50,744 bases of DNA from Gemmatimonadota bacterium (GCA_026702745.1 JAPPBT010000014.1:1-50744), one strand, 5' to 3'. Positions 17,552-26,792 are shown, counted from the stretch's first letter. Translations and numbers: made by a program. Notes: generated from the sequence alone by a model not told the origin.

Positions 17552-19747
17552 CTAAAAAGGTAACTCATCGTCCTGTTCATCGTCGTTTGTATCTGTCAAT
17601 TTATCGGTTTCACCTTCTTCTCTCGATTTTTCCTCCATGTTGTAGTCCTGAGTTCCTTCCTGCCAATCTTCTGCAATTTCGTCCCAGTTTATCTCCCGTT
17701 TTTCTCTACCCGTCCATATACTCCAAAACTCTGGATCGTCGGAACGCGGTTGTTGGTTCTTGGGCAGGTCGTTCATTTTCACTAGAACAGGTAATTCCGA
17801 TGCCCAACCGAGTAGTACCGCATTCTGAGAGGGCAGAGAGGGTAACTCGCGAAGAAGCCCTCTCAGGTTGTCTGGGACAAGCCGGTGTACAATCTCTTGG
17901 TCACGATCGTTGTTTATTCGGTGGAGAAGAAAGGTATTGCACTGAGACAGCACAGTTGATGAAAGCTCCGACGGCCGCTGCGACGATAGAACCAATCCCA
18001 GTCCAAATTTCCTTCCTTCGCGTGCAATACGTTCGAAAACCTGACAGCAGACGGCTGCCACTTCCGTATTGTCAACATCATCCTTGTAACGTTTGATAAA
18101 TGTATGTGCTTCCTCCATCACCAACACTGTAGGTAGTGCGACACTTTTCAATTTGACATATCGCTGATGTGCTTCGAAAACCATGCGTGCAATTACCGCC
18201 GTTACGACATGCACAATATCGGTTGGCACAAGAGACAGGTCAATTACAGACACACAGCCACCCTTGGCCTCATTGTCTCCGATATAGTCCGTAAGCCACT
18301 GAGGAAGTGTAATACCATCGGTATCTTCGATAATCGCTTGCATCTTAGGATCTGACATAAACGTACGGATGCGTGCAATCAGGAAGTCTAAATACTGTTG
18401 TACATTTTCTTGGTTCGACAGAATCTCAAGATGGTCCGCAAGGTCCGTACCACTGAATCGAAGTGGGACATCTTCGTTAGGCCCTTCATGGTATACGATA
18501 CCCCCAAGTCGTTCGATGGACTCCCCGAAAGCTTCAATTACTCTCCTGATTTGATCTTCCGTGAAGGCGCGAAAATACTCAATAGTTTCCCCATCCTTTT
18601 GAAATGATCTGTGCGTTTCTTCTAATGCTTGCATGATCACATTTCTTATCTCTGCAATATGATAATCAGGGAATTCCGTGGCCCTTATCTCCAAGTCACT
18701 TGCAATGGCTTTTAAACGAAAGCCGAACTTACTTTCGTCCGTTTGGATCTCGCCCAAACGAAATGCGTCCCGTATAGAGATTAATCTGGACGAAAGATAC
18801 CTGCGTAGTTCAAGTTTCTTTTGCTCATCATTAGATTCGACATCTCCAGAACGTCCGGATCTAACCTCCCGTAACGCTCGCCTGAGTAGTGGTCGCTGTG
18901 TCCTTGTACTTGCCTGCATGAAAGAGCACCATTCTGCGCTATTCCAAAACCACAAGGGTACTTTCAATGTGCTTTTGCTGACATCAGATCCTACTTTAAA
19001 AACTCGTGCTTTTATCGCAGAGCCTCCATCACCAAAGGCTCTCGAATACTCGCCGTTCGGATCTAGGACTATAAACCTAGCGTTGGGAGGTGACATTTGA
19101 CACTGTTTAGGTTCCTTGACTTCAGAAAGGTCGACACGAGCCCTTTGAGCTTCTTCAATACTCCATCGAATAAGTCCTGCTACGGAACAGGATTTGCCAC
19201 TACCGGTATTGCCTAGTACAGCCAAATGGCGACCAAACAAACGATTTGGATCGACGTAGACATTGGCATCTCCTGCTATGGGACTTGAACCGATCTTAAC
19301 TTGTCCCTCCGTAGCAGATGTTATTATTGATCTTAGTTGGGGTTCCGTCGGCAGTAACACAACTGAACCAACTGTTGGTAGTGATTCTGCACCTCTATTG
19401 AAGACAAAAAGATCATCAACTGTCTTCTGCAGTGTACCTAGCGGATTAAGGCGCAGTCTGCGCAGAGGATAAGGCAAATCCACAAGGCCAAAGTCTTGCA
19501 TCCCTCGACGCTTAGGGAAGGGCGAACGCTCAATTGTAATCCATTCAACCTGTCCAACTAGGAATCCGTCGTCTACTGAAACCAACAAATAGCCATTGAC
19601 ACGTGGGAATGGTTGAGGCGTACCAGTATTTAGAGCTACAGATTCTGGTGCATCGATTTCGATAGCGACTTTGATCTCGTCCGGGGACACGAATTCTACA
19701 GTGCCAATCCGAAGATTTCTAGACTGTTCCATTGGTAACTGAGTCAT
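17552..19747 (-). CDS. HerA-like ATPase (DUF87) of a SIR2-HerA defence pair
   Basis: A 731-residue HerA/FtsK-type translocase. An N-terminal beta-barrel-like HAS domain (about 1-130) precedes Walker A GNTGSGKS (179-186). An LDPNGEYSRAF strand follows, then Walker B LVMEEAHTF, then an SSQRPSELSSTVLSQCNT segment including the sensor/arginine-finger region. HerA forms hexamers that pump DNA or regulate a partner. It lies 26 bases downstream of a SIR2-like gene in the same orientation, the arrangement of known SIR2-HerA anti-phage systems. The C-terminal tail is acidic and ends DDELPF, resembling the SSB C-terminal tip. The stop codon abuts the IS relic. Confidence 0.9.
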   Translation of the reverse strand: MTQLPMEQSRNLRIGTVEFVSPDEIKVAIEIDAPESVALNTGTPQPFPRVNGYLLVSVDDGFLVGQVEWITIERSPFPKRRGMQDFGLVDLPYPLRRLRLNPLGTLQKTVDDLFVFNRGAESLPTVGSVVLLPTEPQLRSIITSATEGQVKIGSSPIAGDANVYVDPNRLFGRHLAVLGNTGSGKSCSVAGLIRWSIEEAQRARVDLSEVKEPKQCQMSPPNARFIVLDPNGEYSRAFGDGGSAIKARVFKVGSDVSKSTLKVPLWFWNSAEWCSFMQASTRTQRPLLRRALREVRSGRSGDVESNDEQKKLELRRYLSSRLISIRDAFRLGEIQTDESKFGFRLKAIASDLEIRATEFPDYHIAEIRNVIMQALEETHRSFQKDGETIEYFRAFTEDQIRRVIEAFGESIERLGGIVYHEGPNEDVPLRFSGTDLADHLEILSNQENVQQYLDFLIARIRTFMSDPKMQAIIEDTDGITLPQWLTDYIGDNEAKGGCVSVIDLSLVPTDIVHVVTAVIARMVFEAHQRYVKLKSVALPTVLVMEEAHTFIKRYKDDVDNTEVAAVCCQVFERIAREGRKFGLGLVLSSQRPSELSSTVLSQCNTFLLHRINNDRDQEIVHRLVPDNLRGLLRELPSLPSQNAVLLGWASELPVLVKMNDLPKNQQPRSDDPEFWSIWTGREKREINWDEIAEDWQEGTQDYNMEEKSREEGETDKLTDTNDDEQDDELPF

Positions 19748-19773
19748 CAGGTTTGTGGATCCTTATATACCGA

Positions 19774-21156
19774 TTATTCTACGGACGGATCGTGTGCACC
19801 TTCGCTCGATACCCCACGGTTCTTAAGTAGTTCTGCCATGCGGATGGTAGTTCGGTCGATCGATGGCTTTGGAAGGTAGTGATCCGCTAATACTTGGATG
19901 TCACCAAGATGGTCCCCGATCAACAGAGTAAACTGAGCGTGCCTACCCAGACTGTCGTAAAGACTCATGATTTTATTAAGAGGATCGTCGTACGAGATTA
20001 CCACTAAATGTGCAGACGGGATTGTAAGCATGTCTCTTATCACTCGATTGATGTGATCGTCACCAAAGCTATACCCGTAACAGACCAGAGTGCTATTCGG
20101 CCGACAGATTGCCGCGGCAAAGTCACGAAATAACTCGACATATGGATAGAAAGTGGTCTCTTGGTCCTTTGAGGAATTTGGGTAGATCATGAGCCGGTTC
20201 ATGTCTAAGGAATCAGACCCGTAGATGGTAAGATAGGGTGTTGCATCTTGCGCTCCGAACGGGAGCCCAATACGTTGAATTGCTCCATCATAGTCGATCC
20301 AGTCAACTGATCCATGAAGTTTCGTAAAGCGGGCCACACCTTCCAAATAGCGCGGTTCACCACGAATCCCGGGCGGGTTGTAGTGTAAATCAATGTTGAG
20401 GCGGGACGACCGAAACACTGGCGCCAGCGTTCCAACAAAACGGTCAATCATGCGTAATCCTGCCACATCCGCACCGGCTTCTAAGTACCGGTCGTAATTT
20501 GTTGTGAAAATATGCAATCTTTCACGTGTACCTGATCGACTAGCGAAACTCATCAGAAAACTCACGAGGTAATTGACTGCCTGTTCGCGCTTTTCAGGTG
20601 ACGCAGTGGAGAGTCTATACTCCCCATCCAAAATCGAGGTAGTAAATGATGAAATCGCATTGTTCAGCCCTTCACGCAAGGCTGCAACTTGCTCACTACC
20701 AGACCGTCCGTCCAAGATGTCCGAAGGCGGAAAAATCTCCAGACCGCGAAGTAGATCGTTTGCTACGCGAATCAGATCTTCAAGATTTCCGTCCTTTCTC
20801 CCTGTAGCTTTTGCGAGTTTTTTTGCTGCTACTGATATCTCATTGTCGAATATTCCAAACTGGAGCGTTTGCATCCCTGGTAATTCCTCAGATCTAGCTA
20901 TTCCATGAACAGCATGGGTAAGGCCTGATCCAACCAGCAAAGACAAATGCTCCGACTGAAAAAGTGCGGTTAGCCACGGCTCGATACGTGAACGAAGCTT
21001 CAGTATGTCAACGTGTTTACCAGATTCTGCCCATGAGCACTTCGCATCTTCTGGCAATACAAAAGGTGACTCAACCGAACTCTCATCACGAGATAATTGA
21101 ACAATTGAGTGGTCATCACGGGTCTTGATAATCTGATAATTTCGCTTCTCAGTCAT
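19774..21156 (-). CDS. SIR2-like NADase of a SIR2-HerA defence pair
   Basis: A 460-residue protein with GGGAG seven bases before its ATG. Sirtuin-fold landmarks are LLVGSGLT (73-80), TTNYDRYLE (Asn220 and Asp222, NAD pocket), KLHGSVDW with the catalytic-type His281, and CYGYSFGDDHINRVI near the end. Residues 1-60 are an added N-terminal segment. In SIR2-HerA systems, known from the literature, the SIR2 subunit degrades NAD+ (some also act on DNA) when phage infection is sensed, halting the cell. It is first in the operon; HerA follows. The trigger is not evident. Confidence 0.88.
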   Translation of the reverse strand: MTEKRNYQIIKTRDDHSIVQLSRDESSVESPFVLPEDAKCSWAESGKHVDILKLRSRIEPWLTALFQSEHLSLLVGSGLTHAVHGIARSEELPGMQTLQFGIFDNEISVAAKKLAKATGRKDGNLEDLIRVANDLLRGLEIFPPSDILDGRSGSEQVAALREGLNNAISSFTTSILDGEYRLSTASPEKREQAVNYLVSFLMSFASRSGTRERLHIFTTNYDRYLEAGADVAGLRMIDRFVGTLAPVFRSSRLNIDLHYNPPGIRGEPRYLEGVARFTKLHGSVDWIDYDGAIQRIGLPFGAQDATPYLTIYGSDSLDMNRLMIYPNSSKDQETTFYPYVELFRDFAAAICRPNSTLVCYGYSFGDDHINRVIRDMLTIPSAHLVVISYDDPLNKIMSLYDSLGRHAQFTLLIGDHLGDIQVLADHYLPKPSIDRTTIRMAELLKNRGVSSEGAHDPSVE

Positions 21157-21597
21157 ACCCTAACTCCCATCAGTTGTTCCAACAACCCTCTGTCAGAGAT
21201 CGTATAAACTTTGGCTTATAGTAGTATTGCGTAAAAAGACTTCGTATCCGATCCGCTAGCGGGTTGGTACAAGTGTCGGCTACATTGGAAGAAACTTCCG
21301 TTGTAGAATAGATTCGACACCTCCTATACCTGGAACGAGATCTGTTCGGTGTCGTGCAGATCAGAATCTGACTAGAGAACCACCATAGCCGGTTTACCAT
21401 CATTTTCGACTTCAACAGGCTTTGTTGTAGTTGGCGTAGGTCTCGGCGTTTATCTCCAGCAAGACCATCAGTTTTATAGTATCCTTTGGCATCCAAAGTA
21501 CTACGACTTCCTCGTTTCTCTTTTGAAACTCCGTATCTATTTCAGCCTTAATCGTGAAAATCGTAACATATTAACCAATCGAAATATGACGAAACCT
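21157..21597. other. AT-rich spacer between SIR2 and DUF262 genes
   Basis: Contains the SIR2 ribosome site and an inverted repeat GTTGT-N4-ACAAC at 21173-21186 just upstream of it, a possible operator. A minus-strand frame (TTG 21496 to 21170, 108 codons, basic) is not recognised. It could be a gene remnant, since neighbouring frames also read open for short stretches (for example 21440-21570 minus, ending NYNKAC). I do not call a gene. Confidence 0.4.
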
Positions 21598-23475
21598 CTA
21601 TGAAGCCACTCCTAATTCTTCGAACTCAGGTTCCTCATCGTACTCGCCTTCAGCTATACCTGCGTCGGTCAAAGCTGTGTTAAAGATGTCCCTTCCACTA
21701 CCGAGATCTCGGCCCATGGCTTGGCCGATCAGGTCCAGCATCCTCTCGCCTCGGGTTACAAAAGCCTGTGCAAAATCGTCTACACGCAGGAGGGCCGGAT
21801 CTATCCAATGAGATAAAAGCACATCATCCACACTGACGGGAGATAGATCCTTCTGAAGTGAAGTCAAATAAACTGAAGGAGCCTTTCGACCTATAATTCG
21901 ATTTGTCACAGCGTCGATGGGCGTCTTGTTGATAACCGAGTTGTAAAGACGTGATGGCACTGCTGGAGTGCCATCGTCTTCACACCAGGCCACGGGAAAG
22001 ATATGGTGTATGTCTATGTACCGATCAACAAACAACATAAACGTTAGAGGTTGGTTAGTGCGCCAATCGACTGCTCCATTCTTCATTTGAAGCGCGTAAA
22101 GGCCTTTGTACGCAGCACTATTACGTGTACGCAGTGTCAGAAGTCTTTCCGGGGTGAATGTTGCTTCAACCACGAGTCGAGGGCTAGGCCCTCCACGTAT
22201 CCAACGCGCTACTTCCTCCAGATCCAGAGCGAACTGTGTCTCGACAGTGCCGCCATACGCTTCTCCGAACACCCCTGACCAGTACCATTGTTCGAGCTTT
22301 CGCTTCGCGTTGTATGGGTCTAGTTCTTTCTCCAACTCCACGAATAGAACTGCTAGCGGTACCAACTGTGTACCGTAGGGTACGTTACGCTTTCCGAACA
22401 CAAACTGGGAAACAAGAAAGCTACCGGCATCGATAAATCCCTGCTCGACCTTGTCTGCCCAATTAAGGTAATCGTCCAGGTTCAGGCTGAGTATGTCACG
22501 TCTTCTACATCCGATCGCCGGGGCTTGGGGGCCGGTTTTACCCTGGGAAGTAGCAACTCTACGATCCTCTTGTGTCTTTAATAGCGCGACAGCCTGTAGA
22601 AACTGATTCCCGTCTACACCTTGAAGCACGCCGCCGAGTGAATTGTACAGACGCCTTTTCCTTTTCTCCCAGTCATCTCTGAGTGAGAAATGCTCCGCGT
22701 CCGCAGCAAATGACGCGGTAGCCAGTTCAAAAACATTAAGGGTCACTCCACCTGTATTGACCTTTTCGAATACTGCGCATACTGCTTCCTTGGGGGTTTC
22801 CTTACTCAGGCTAATCACCGGTAGTTGATACTTGGAAAACTGCGACACCACAGTCTGTGTGAAACTGTTGGCGATTTCAGGGGCGTCACAGCCTGGTGAT
22901 GCCTCTTCTTTCCAGTAGTTTAGGTAGCCCATTATCCATTCTAAAGGATTCATTATCTGTTCTGTCGGTATTTTGTGTTCCTTGTATTCCAGTTCCAAAG
23001 TTGAAAGGTTGAGGACTTCCTCCCTTCCGAAATCCCTTGTTATCCTTTTATCCTCTGGTACGCTCATTACGAATCCATCAGGATCTGCGTCCGGTTCTGT
23101 CGCTACCTTCATGTCAATGTAATACCATCGCTTGATTCTTTTGTTGCGGGAGTCGTGAGTATCTACAGGACCGGGGTAGCGCAATGCCTGGTAGAGCGAA
23201 GTCAACCGTTGTTGTCCGTCAAGCAGATAGATGTCCGGAGACACAGCGGATTCTTCGTCCACGCCTTCAATTGGCCGCGCTTTCAAACGAATCTCACCGC
23301 CTGCCGACAAGGTCATTACTGCGCCAATTGGGAAACCTCGACAAATGCTGATCAGTAGCCCCTTTATTCTGTCATCGTCCCACACCCAACCCCGTTGAAA
23401 ATCCGGAAGTTGGATGTCGCCCTTGTCCACTTGATTGAGTAAATTATCCAGAAGCACTGGATTGGTTTGAAACAT
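21598..23475 (-). CDS. GmrSD-like DUF262/DUF1524 restriction protein
   Basis: A 625-residue protein from the ATG at 23475 (GGAG seven bases upstream); a longer TTG start at 23526 is less likely. The N-terminal DUF262 domain shows LPDFQRGWVWDDDRI (about 23-37) and the ParB/Srx-type DGQQRLTSL (86-94), the nucleotide-using motif of GmrS. The C-terminal DUF1524-like domain has DIHHIFP and later NSVINKTPIDAVTNRIIG, the His-Me finger nuclease core of GmrD. GmrSD enzymes are type IV restriction systems that cut modified (often glucosylated hydroxymethylcytosine) phage DNA. Here both parts are one fused chain. It is likely an independent third defence gene of the island. Confidence 0.85.
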   Translation of the reverse strand: MFQTNPVLLDNLLNQVDKGDIQLPDFQRGWVWDDDRIKGLLISICRGFPIGAVMTLSAGGEIRLKARPIEGVDEESAVSPDIYLLDGQQRLTSLYQALRYPGPVDTHDSRNKRIKRWYYIDMKVATEPDADPDGFVMSVPEDKRITRDFGREEVLNLSTLELEYKEHKIPTEQIMNPLEWIMGYLNYWKEEASPGCDAPEIANSFTQTVVSQFSKYQLPVISLSKETPKEAVCAVFEKVNTGGVTLNVFELATASFAADAEHFSLRDDWEKRKRRLYNSLGGVLQGVDGNQFLQAVALLKTQEDRRVATSQGKTGPQAPAIGCRRRDILSLNLDDYLNWADKVEQGFIDAGSFLVSQFVFGKRNVPYGTQLVPLAVLFVELEKELDPYNAKRKLEQWYWSGVFGEAYGGTVETQFALDLEEVARWIRGGPSPRLVVEATFTPERLLTLRTRNSAAYKGLYALQMKNGAVDWRTNQPLTFMLFVDRYIDIHHIFPVAWCEDDGTPAVPSRLYNSVINKTPIDAVTNRIIGRKAPSVYLTSLQKDLSPVSVDDVLLSHWIDPALLRVDDFAQAFVTRGERMLDLIGQAMGRDLGSGRDIFNTALTDAGIAEGEYDEEPEFEELGVAS

Positions 23476-23532
23476 GGTATTCTCCAAACTCGAAGAAGAA
23501 TCCCTTTGAAGGGACTTGGTCGTCAATCGTAT

Positions 23533-23575
23533 AGAAAACTATTCTCAGCATTAGAATGTTTTCTAACAGAATAGT
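23533..23575. promoter_or_regulatory. Repeated motif AGAATaGTTTTCT upstream of the DUF262 gene
   Basis: Arms AGAAAACTATTCT (23533-23545) and AGAATGTTTTCT (23553-23564) are an inverted repeat with one unpaired base. A third partial copy, AGAATAGT, sits at 23568-23575. The cluster lies just upstream of the DUF262 start, in the 300-base divergent spacer shared with the DUF4143 gene, and looks like a repressor-binding array or a strong hairpin. No regulator gene is adjacent. Confidence 0.4.
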
Positions 23576-23781
23576 TGAACAAGTTATTCAATGTGTAACA
23601 GCAATGCAAGATCGTCCGTTACCAAGCCTTGAATTAACTTCAACGAATCAATATGAGTTGCATGGAAAGAGGTAAGAAAGAGACCTAGGTAGATAAACCA
23701 CACCAAGCTATACTTGACAATTTATGAAATTTGTATACCTTGTTGTAAAATAACTATGAAAAATGATGACAAGGTTTACAA

Positions 23782-24933
23782 ATGACAATCTCCAGGATAT
23801 TCGAACCGCCGACCAGAAGCTTCTTTCTTCTTGGACCGCGAGGTGTGGGCAAAAGCACGTATCTGCGAAGTGCGTTTCCCGATGCCCATGTCGTCGATCT
23901 GCTCTCAGAAGCTACCTACCACCGCCTGCTTGCGAATCCAGGACTGCTGGCCTCGGAGTTGCGTGCCGTACCTGAAGACCGCTGGGTCATTTTAGATGAA
24001 ATACAGCGGCTGCCTTCCCTGCTGAACGAAGTGCATCGTTTCATTGAGGAACGGAAGCTGCGTTTCGTCCTGTGCGGGTCCAGCGTAAGAAAACTCAAGC
24101 GGGCTGGCGTGAATCTGCTGGCGGGTCGGGCATTGCGCCGCGCGATGCATCCCTTCGTACCCGATGAACTGGGGAAACGATTCGACCTTGAGGACGCAAT
24201 GCGAAACGGGTTGTTGCCCATTGTCTGGGATTCGGAGGACCGGTCGGAGACGCTCTCCGCCTATACGCAGATGTATCTCAGGGAAGAGATTCAGTCCGAA
24301 GCACTGGTGCGCAACCTGCCCGGATTCGCGCGGTTTCTTCCCGTTGCCGCGCTTTTTCACGGTCAGGTGCTGAACGCCACCAACATAGCCAGCGAAGCAC
24401 AGGTTTCACGGCCGACAGTGACCAATTACCTGGATATTCTCGAGGAGACGCTGCTGTGCTTCCGATTGCCGGCGTTCGAGGCAAGACTGCGTGTGAGGGA
24501 AAGGAAGCTGCCCAAATGGTTCTGGTGCGATCCGGGCATAGTGCGTGCCATGAAAAACCAGAAGGGACCGGCAGCACCGGAAGAACGTGGCGTCCTGTTC
24601 GAAGGGTTAGTCGCACAGTTGATCCGGTCGTACAAGGACTACCGTGACCTTTGCGACGAGTGGTACTACTGGGCGACGGCCATTCAGAATAGAACGGAAG
24701 TGGATTTCCTGCTTGAACGCGGAGGTGCGTTTGTGGCTGTCGAAGTAAAATCCGGCGGCACGTTCTCACGGTCCTGGTGCACAGGATTGAGAGCGGTGGC
24801 CGACCTGGACGGCCTTTGCCGGCGGATCATTGTCTACCCCGATGGACCGGAGCTACAGACCGAGGACGGTATCGAGGTCCTGCCTTTTTCGGTTTTCTCT
24901 AACATACTGGCTGATGACAATCTGTGGCCGTGA
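23782..24933 (+). CDS. AAA ATPase with DUF4143 domain
   Basis: A 383-residue protein. The N-terminal ATPase has Walker A GPRGVGKST and Walker B WVILDEIQ, followed by FVLCGSSVRKL (sensor region). The C-terminal DUF4143 domain contains a winged-helix segment (SEAQVSRPTVTNYLDILEE) and a PD-(D/E)xK-like core EVDFLLE...VAVEVKSG. Members are widespread in prokaryotes with poorly defined roles. A TTGACA at 23714-23719 and a short inverted repeat (ACCTTGT/ACAAGGT) lie upstream. The gene has the GC content of the chromosome, so it marks the right border of the AT-rich island. Confidence 0.88.
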   Translation: MTISRIFEPPTRSFFLLGPRGVGKSTYLRSAFPDAHVVDLLSEATYHRLLANPGLLASELRAVPEDRWVILDEIQRLPSLLNEVHRFIEERKLRFVLCGSSVRKLKRAGVNLLAGRALRRAMHPFVPDELGKRFDLEDAMRNGLLPIVWDSEDRSETLSAYTQMYLREEIQSEALVRNLPGFARFLPVAALFHGQVLNATNIASEAQVSRPTVTNYLDILEETLLCFRLPAFEARLRVRERKLPKWFWCDPGIVRAMKNQKGPAAPEERGVLFEGLVAQLIRSYKDYRDLCDEWYYWATAIQNRTEVDFLLERGGAFVAVEVKSGGTFSRSWCTGLRAVADLDGLCRRIIVYPDGPELQTEDGIEVLPFSVFSNILADDNLWP

Positions 24934-25033
24934 TCCGACCAATGCCCTGACATCAATTTCCCGCTGAACGATCCTCTTTCGAGGTTCCTGCCCTTTTTGA
25001 GTCTCCTGCCTTTCCGTCTAATTTACCTCACAC

Positions 25034-25819
25034 TTACCGCAGCAGTTCGCCCGGAATCCTGGACCCGAGGTATTCCGCCTCGGGGTCGCGCTCGGCGATG
25101 ATCGCCGGCACCGGATCGGTCCAATAGGCCGGAACGGTGTCGGGGCGCCGGTGCCAGGCCAGCACCAGGGTGCGGCGCTCGTCGGTCAGGTTCCGATGCG
25201 CCGAGTGCAGTACGCGGGCATCGGCCAGCACCAGGTCGCCGGCCTTGACGCAGACCTCGACCTGATCCGGGTGGTCGCTGAACATGGTGGGATGATCTTC
25301 GGCAATGAATCGGGCGCCTTGCTCATGGGCCGGCACCAGCTGGTCGTGCAGCGGGATGCGCTTCAGGTGAGTGCCGGGGATGATCTTGAGACATCCGTTC
25401 TCTCGCGACGTATCGCTCAGGTAGTAGGACACGAAGATGATCTGCGGCCAGGGCGAGCAACTCATCGGATCGTTCCACTGCATCCAGTCCTGGTGCCAGT
25501 ACAGGGCCGGTTCTCCGGGATCCTTGGTGAGGAGGATGATACCGCCGGTGCTGGCGAAGTCGCCCAGACCCATCTGTTCAAGGGCGCGCCGTGTGGCCGG
25601 CCAGTCGAGCAACTTCTGGATGGTCGGGTTATCAGTCCCCTGCGCGGTGACGTGCTGGCCCTGGTACCTGACGTCGGGTGGCGGCACCCAGTCTTCCATC
25701 ATGCGCTCGGTTTCGATACGCAACTCCTGAAGGAAGGTGTCGCTGAGAATATCGTCGACCACGCAGAAGCCGTCGCGCATTAGTTGTTGGCGTTTTTCAA
25801 TAGCTTGTTCGGGGGACAT
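25034..25819 (-). CDS. Phytanoyl-CoA dioxygenase (PhyH) family protein
   Basis: A 261-residue Fe(II)/2-oxoglutarate dioxygenase. The start at ATG 25817-25819 is set by GAGGA four bases upstream; the frame extends to 25915 without a ribosome site. Metal ligands appear as the HxD of LYWHQDWMQW and the distal His in HSAHRN; the Arg in LVLAWHRRP would bind 2-oxoglutarate. It differs clearly in sequence from the PhyH at 7572, so is not a recent duplicate. It is probably monocistronic. The substrate is unknown. Confidence 0.9.
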   Translation of the reverse strand: MSPEQAIEKRQQLMRDGFCVVDDILSDTFLQELRIETERMMEDWVPPPDVRYQGQHVTAQGTDNPTIQKLLDWPATRRALEQMGLGDFASTGGIILLTKDPGEPALYWHQDWMQWNDPMSCSPWPQIIFVSYYLSDTSRENGCLKIIPGTHLKRIPLHDQLVPAHEQGARFIAEDHPTMFSDHPDQVEVCVKAGDLVLADARVLHSAHRNLTDERRTLVLAWHRRPDTVPAYWTDPVPAIIAERDPEAEYLGSRIPGELLR

Positions 25820-26191
25820 GGAATCCTCGTAAGAGTGTGGTGAAGCCAGGAACTTTCGGACTAACCCATCCAGGGATACGGTGAACAAGGTATCTACAAA
25901 GTATACACGAAACAAGATCGACTAGTGACCCAATCGTAGATTCCCACTTCCGGGTCCGCTTTTTACTCTCCAATTGCGCCCGCAATATAACCCTCGCCTA
26001 TATCCGCTTTGTGAATCCACAGAACAGTCGCCTCAGTCACGCAAGCCTGCACAAAAAACCCAATTTTCGCACGATTGTTACCAGATTTGCTGTGATTTCT
26101 ACGACTGATTCGTAAAGCAGCGTTGGTCGCGCACATCGATTCGACGCTCGAACGAGACCATTCACCTAAACTGCATGGGAGGAAATTGAAC
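25820..26191. other. Divergent intergenic region between PhyH and small-protein cluster
   Basis: No gene is seen. It holds a perfect 6-bp-arm palindrome ATTGCGCCCGCAAT at 25973-25986. The ribosome site GGGAGG of the first small membrane protein is at its right end. Promoters for both directions presumably lie here, but none is close to consensus. Confidence 0.4.
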
Positions 26192-26416
26192 ATGGAACTC
26201 GCTCAACTTCTCATTTCGCCGGGCATGTTGCTGGCAGCCTTCATCTTCTTTTGGAAGCAGAACAGAATCATCATCGACGAACTGAAGAGTGAGATCGTGC
26301 CGCTACGCAAGGAGATCACATCCATCCGGGAAGAAATGCACGATATGAACGGACGCCTCGGCCGCGTCGAAGGCTTGTTGATGACCCTGGACTTTGAAAA
26401 ACTGCATAAGAAGTAG
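26192..26416 (+). CDS. Small membrane-anchored coiled-coil protein, paralogue 1
   Basis: A 74-residue protein; ATG 26192 has GGAGG upstream. One N-terminal transmembrane segment (LLISPGMLLAAFIFFW, about 6-21) is followed by a charged helix and the conserved C-terminal block REEMHDMNGRLGRVEGLL. This is the shortest of three tandem paralogues. The family is not one I recognise. The single anchor plus heptad-like helix suggests oligomers at the membrane, like small phage- or Slp-type spacer proteins; that is inference. No enzymatic residues stand out. Confidence 0.78.
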   Translation: MELAQLLISPGMLLAAFIFFWKQNRIIIDELKSEIVPLRKEITSIREEMHDMNGRLGRVEGLLMTLDFEKLHKK

Positions 26417-26501
26417 TCGATTCCCAACCGGCGCATGGGCCGGAACGAGAGTGTCGGACACGCCTGCCGAACCAGGTTACTCACAAATTGGAGGTAAGGC
26501 C

Positions 26502-26792
26502 ATGGAACTCGCTCAACTTCTTGTCACACCAACCACCTTGTTGATGGCCTTCATCTTCTTTTGGAAGCAGGCCAAAACCGGCAGAGAAGAACTGAGACGT
26601 GAATTGAAATCGGACATTAAGGACTTGAAGTCAGATATGAAGGGAATGAAGGAGGAGTTAAAGGAAGAAATAGCTTCGGTTCGCAACGATGTCGCTTCCA
26701 TCCGGGAAGAAATGCACGACATGAACGGACGGCTCGGTCGCGTCGAGGGTCTGCTGATGACCTCCGACGTTGTTCGATCGAGCAAAGAGTAA
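26502..26792 (+). CDS. Small membrane-anchored coiled-coil protein, paralogue 2
   Basis: A 96-residue protein with GGAGG before ATG 26502. It has the same opening (MELAQLLVTPTTLLMAFIFF) and the same C-terminal block as its neighbours. In between is a longer Lys/Glu-rich coiled coil with repeated DIKDLKSDMKGMKEELKEE units. The length difference is therefore confined to the coil, as if the coil acts as an adjustable spacer. It is 85 bases after paralogue 1 and probably in one operon. Confidence 0.8.
   Translation: MELAQLLVTPTTLLMAFIFFWKQAKTGREELRRELKSDIKDLKSDMKGMKEELKEEIASVRNDVASIREEMHDMNGRLGRVEGLLMTSDVVRSSKE

Noticed and set aside
21170-21496. 108-codon minus-strand frame between SIR2 and DUF262
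   Set aside because: TTG start, basic composition, no recognised motif and competing frames; may be a remnant but cannot be supported.
23714-23742. TTGACA upstream of the DUF4143 gene as a full promoter
   Set aside because: No -10 element at 16-18 bases spacing; the nearest TATA-like sequence is 14 bases away.
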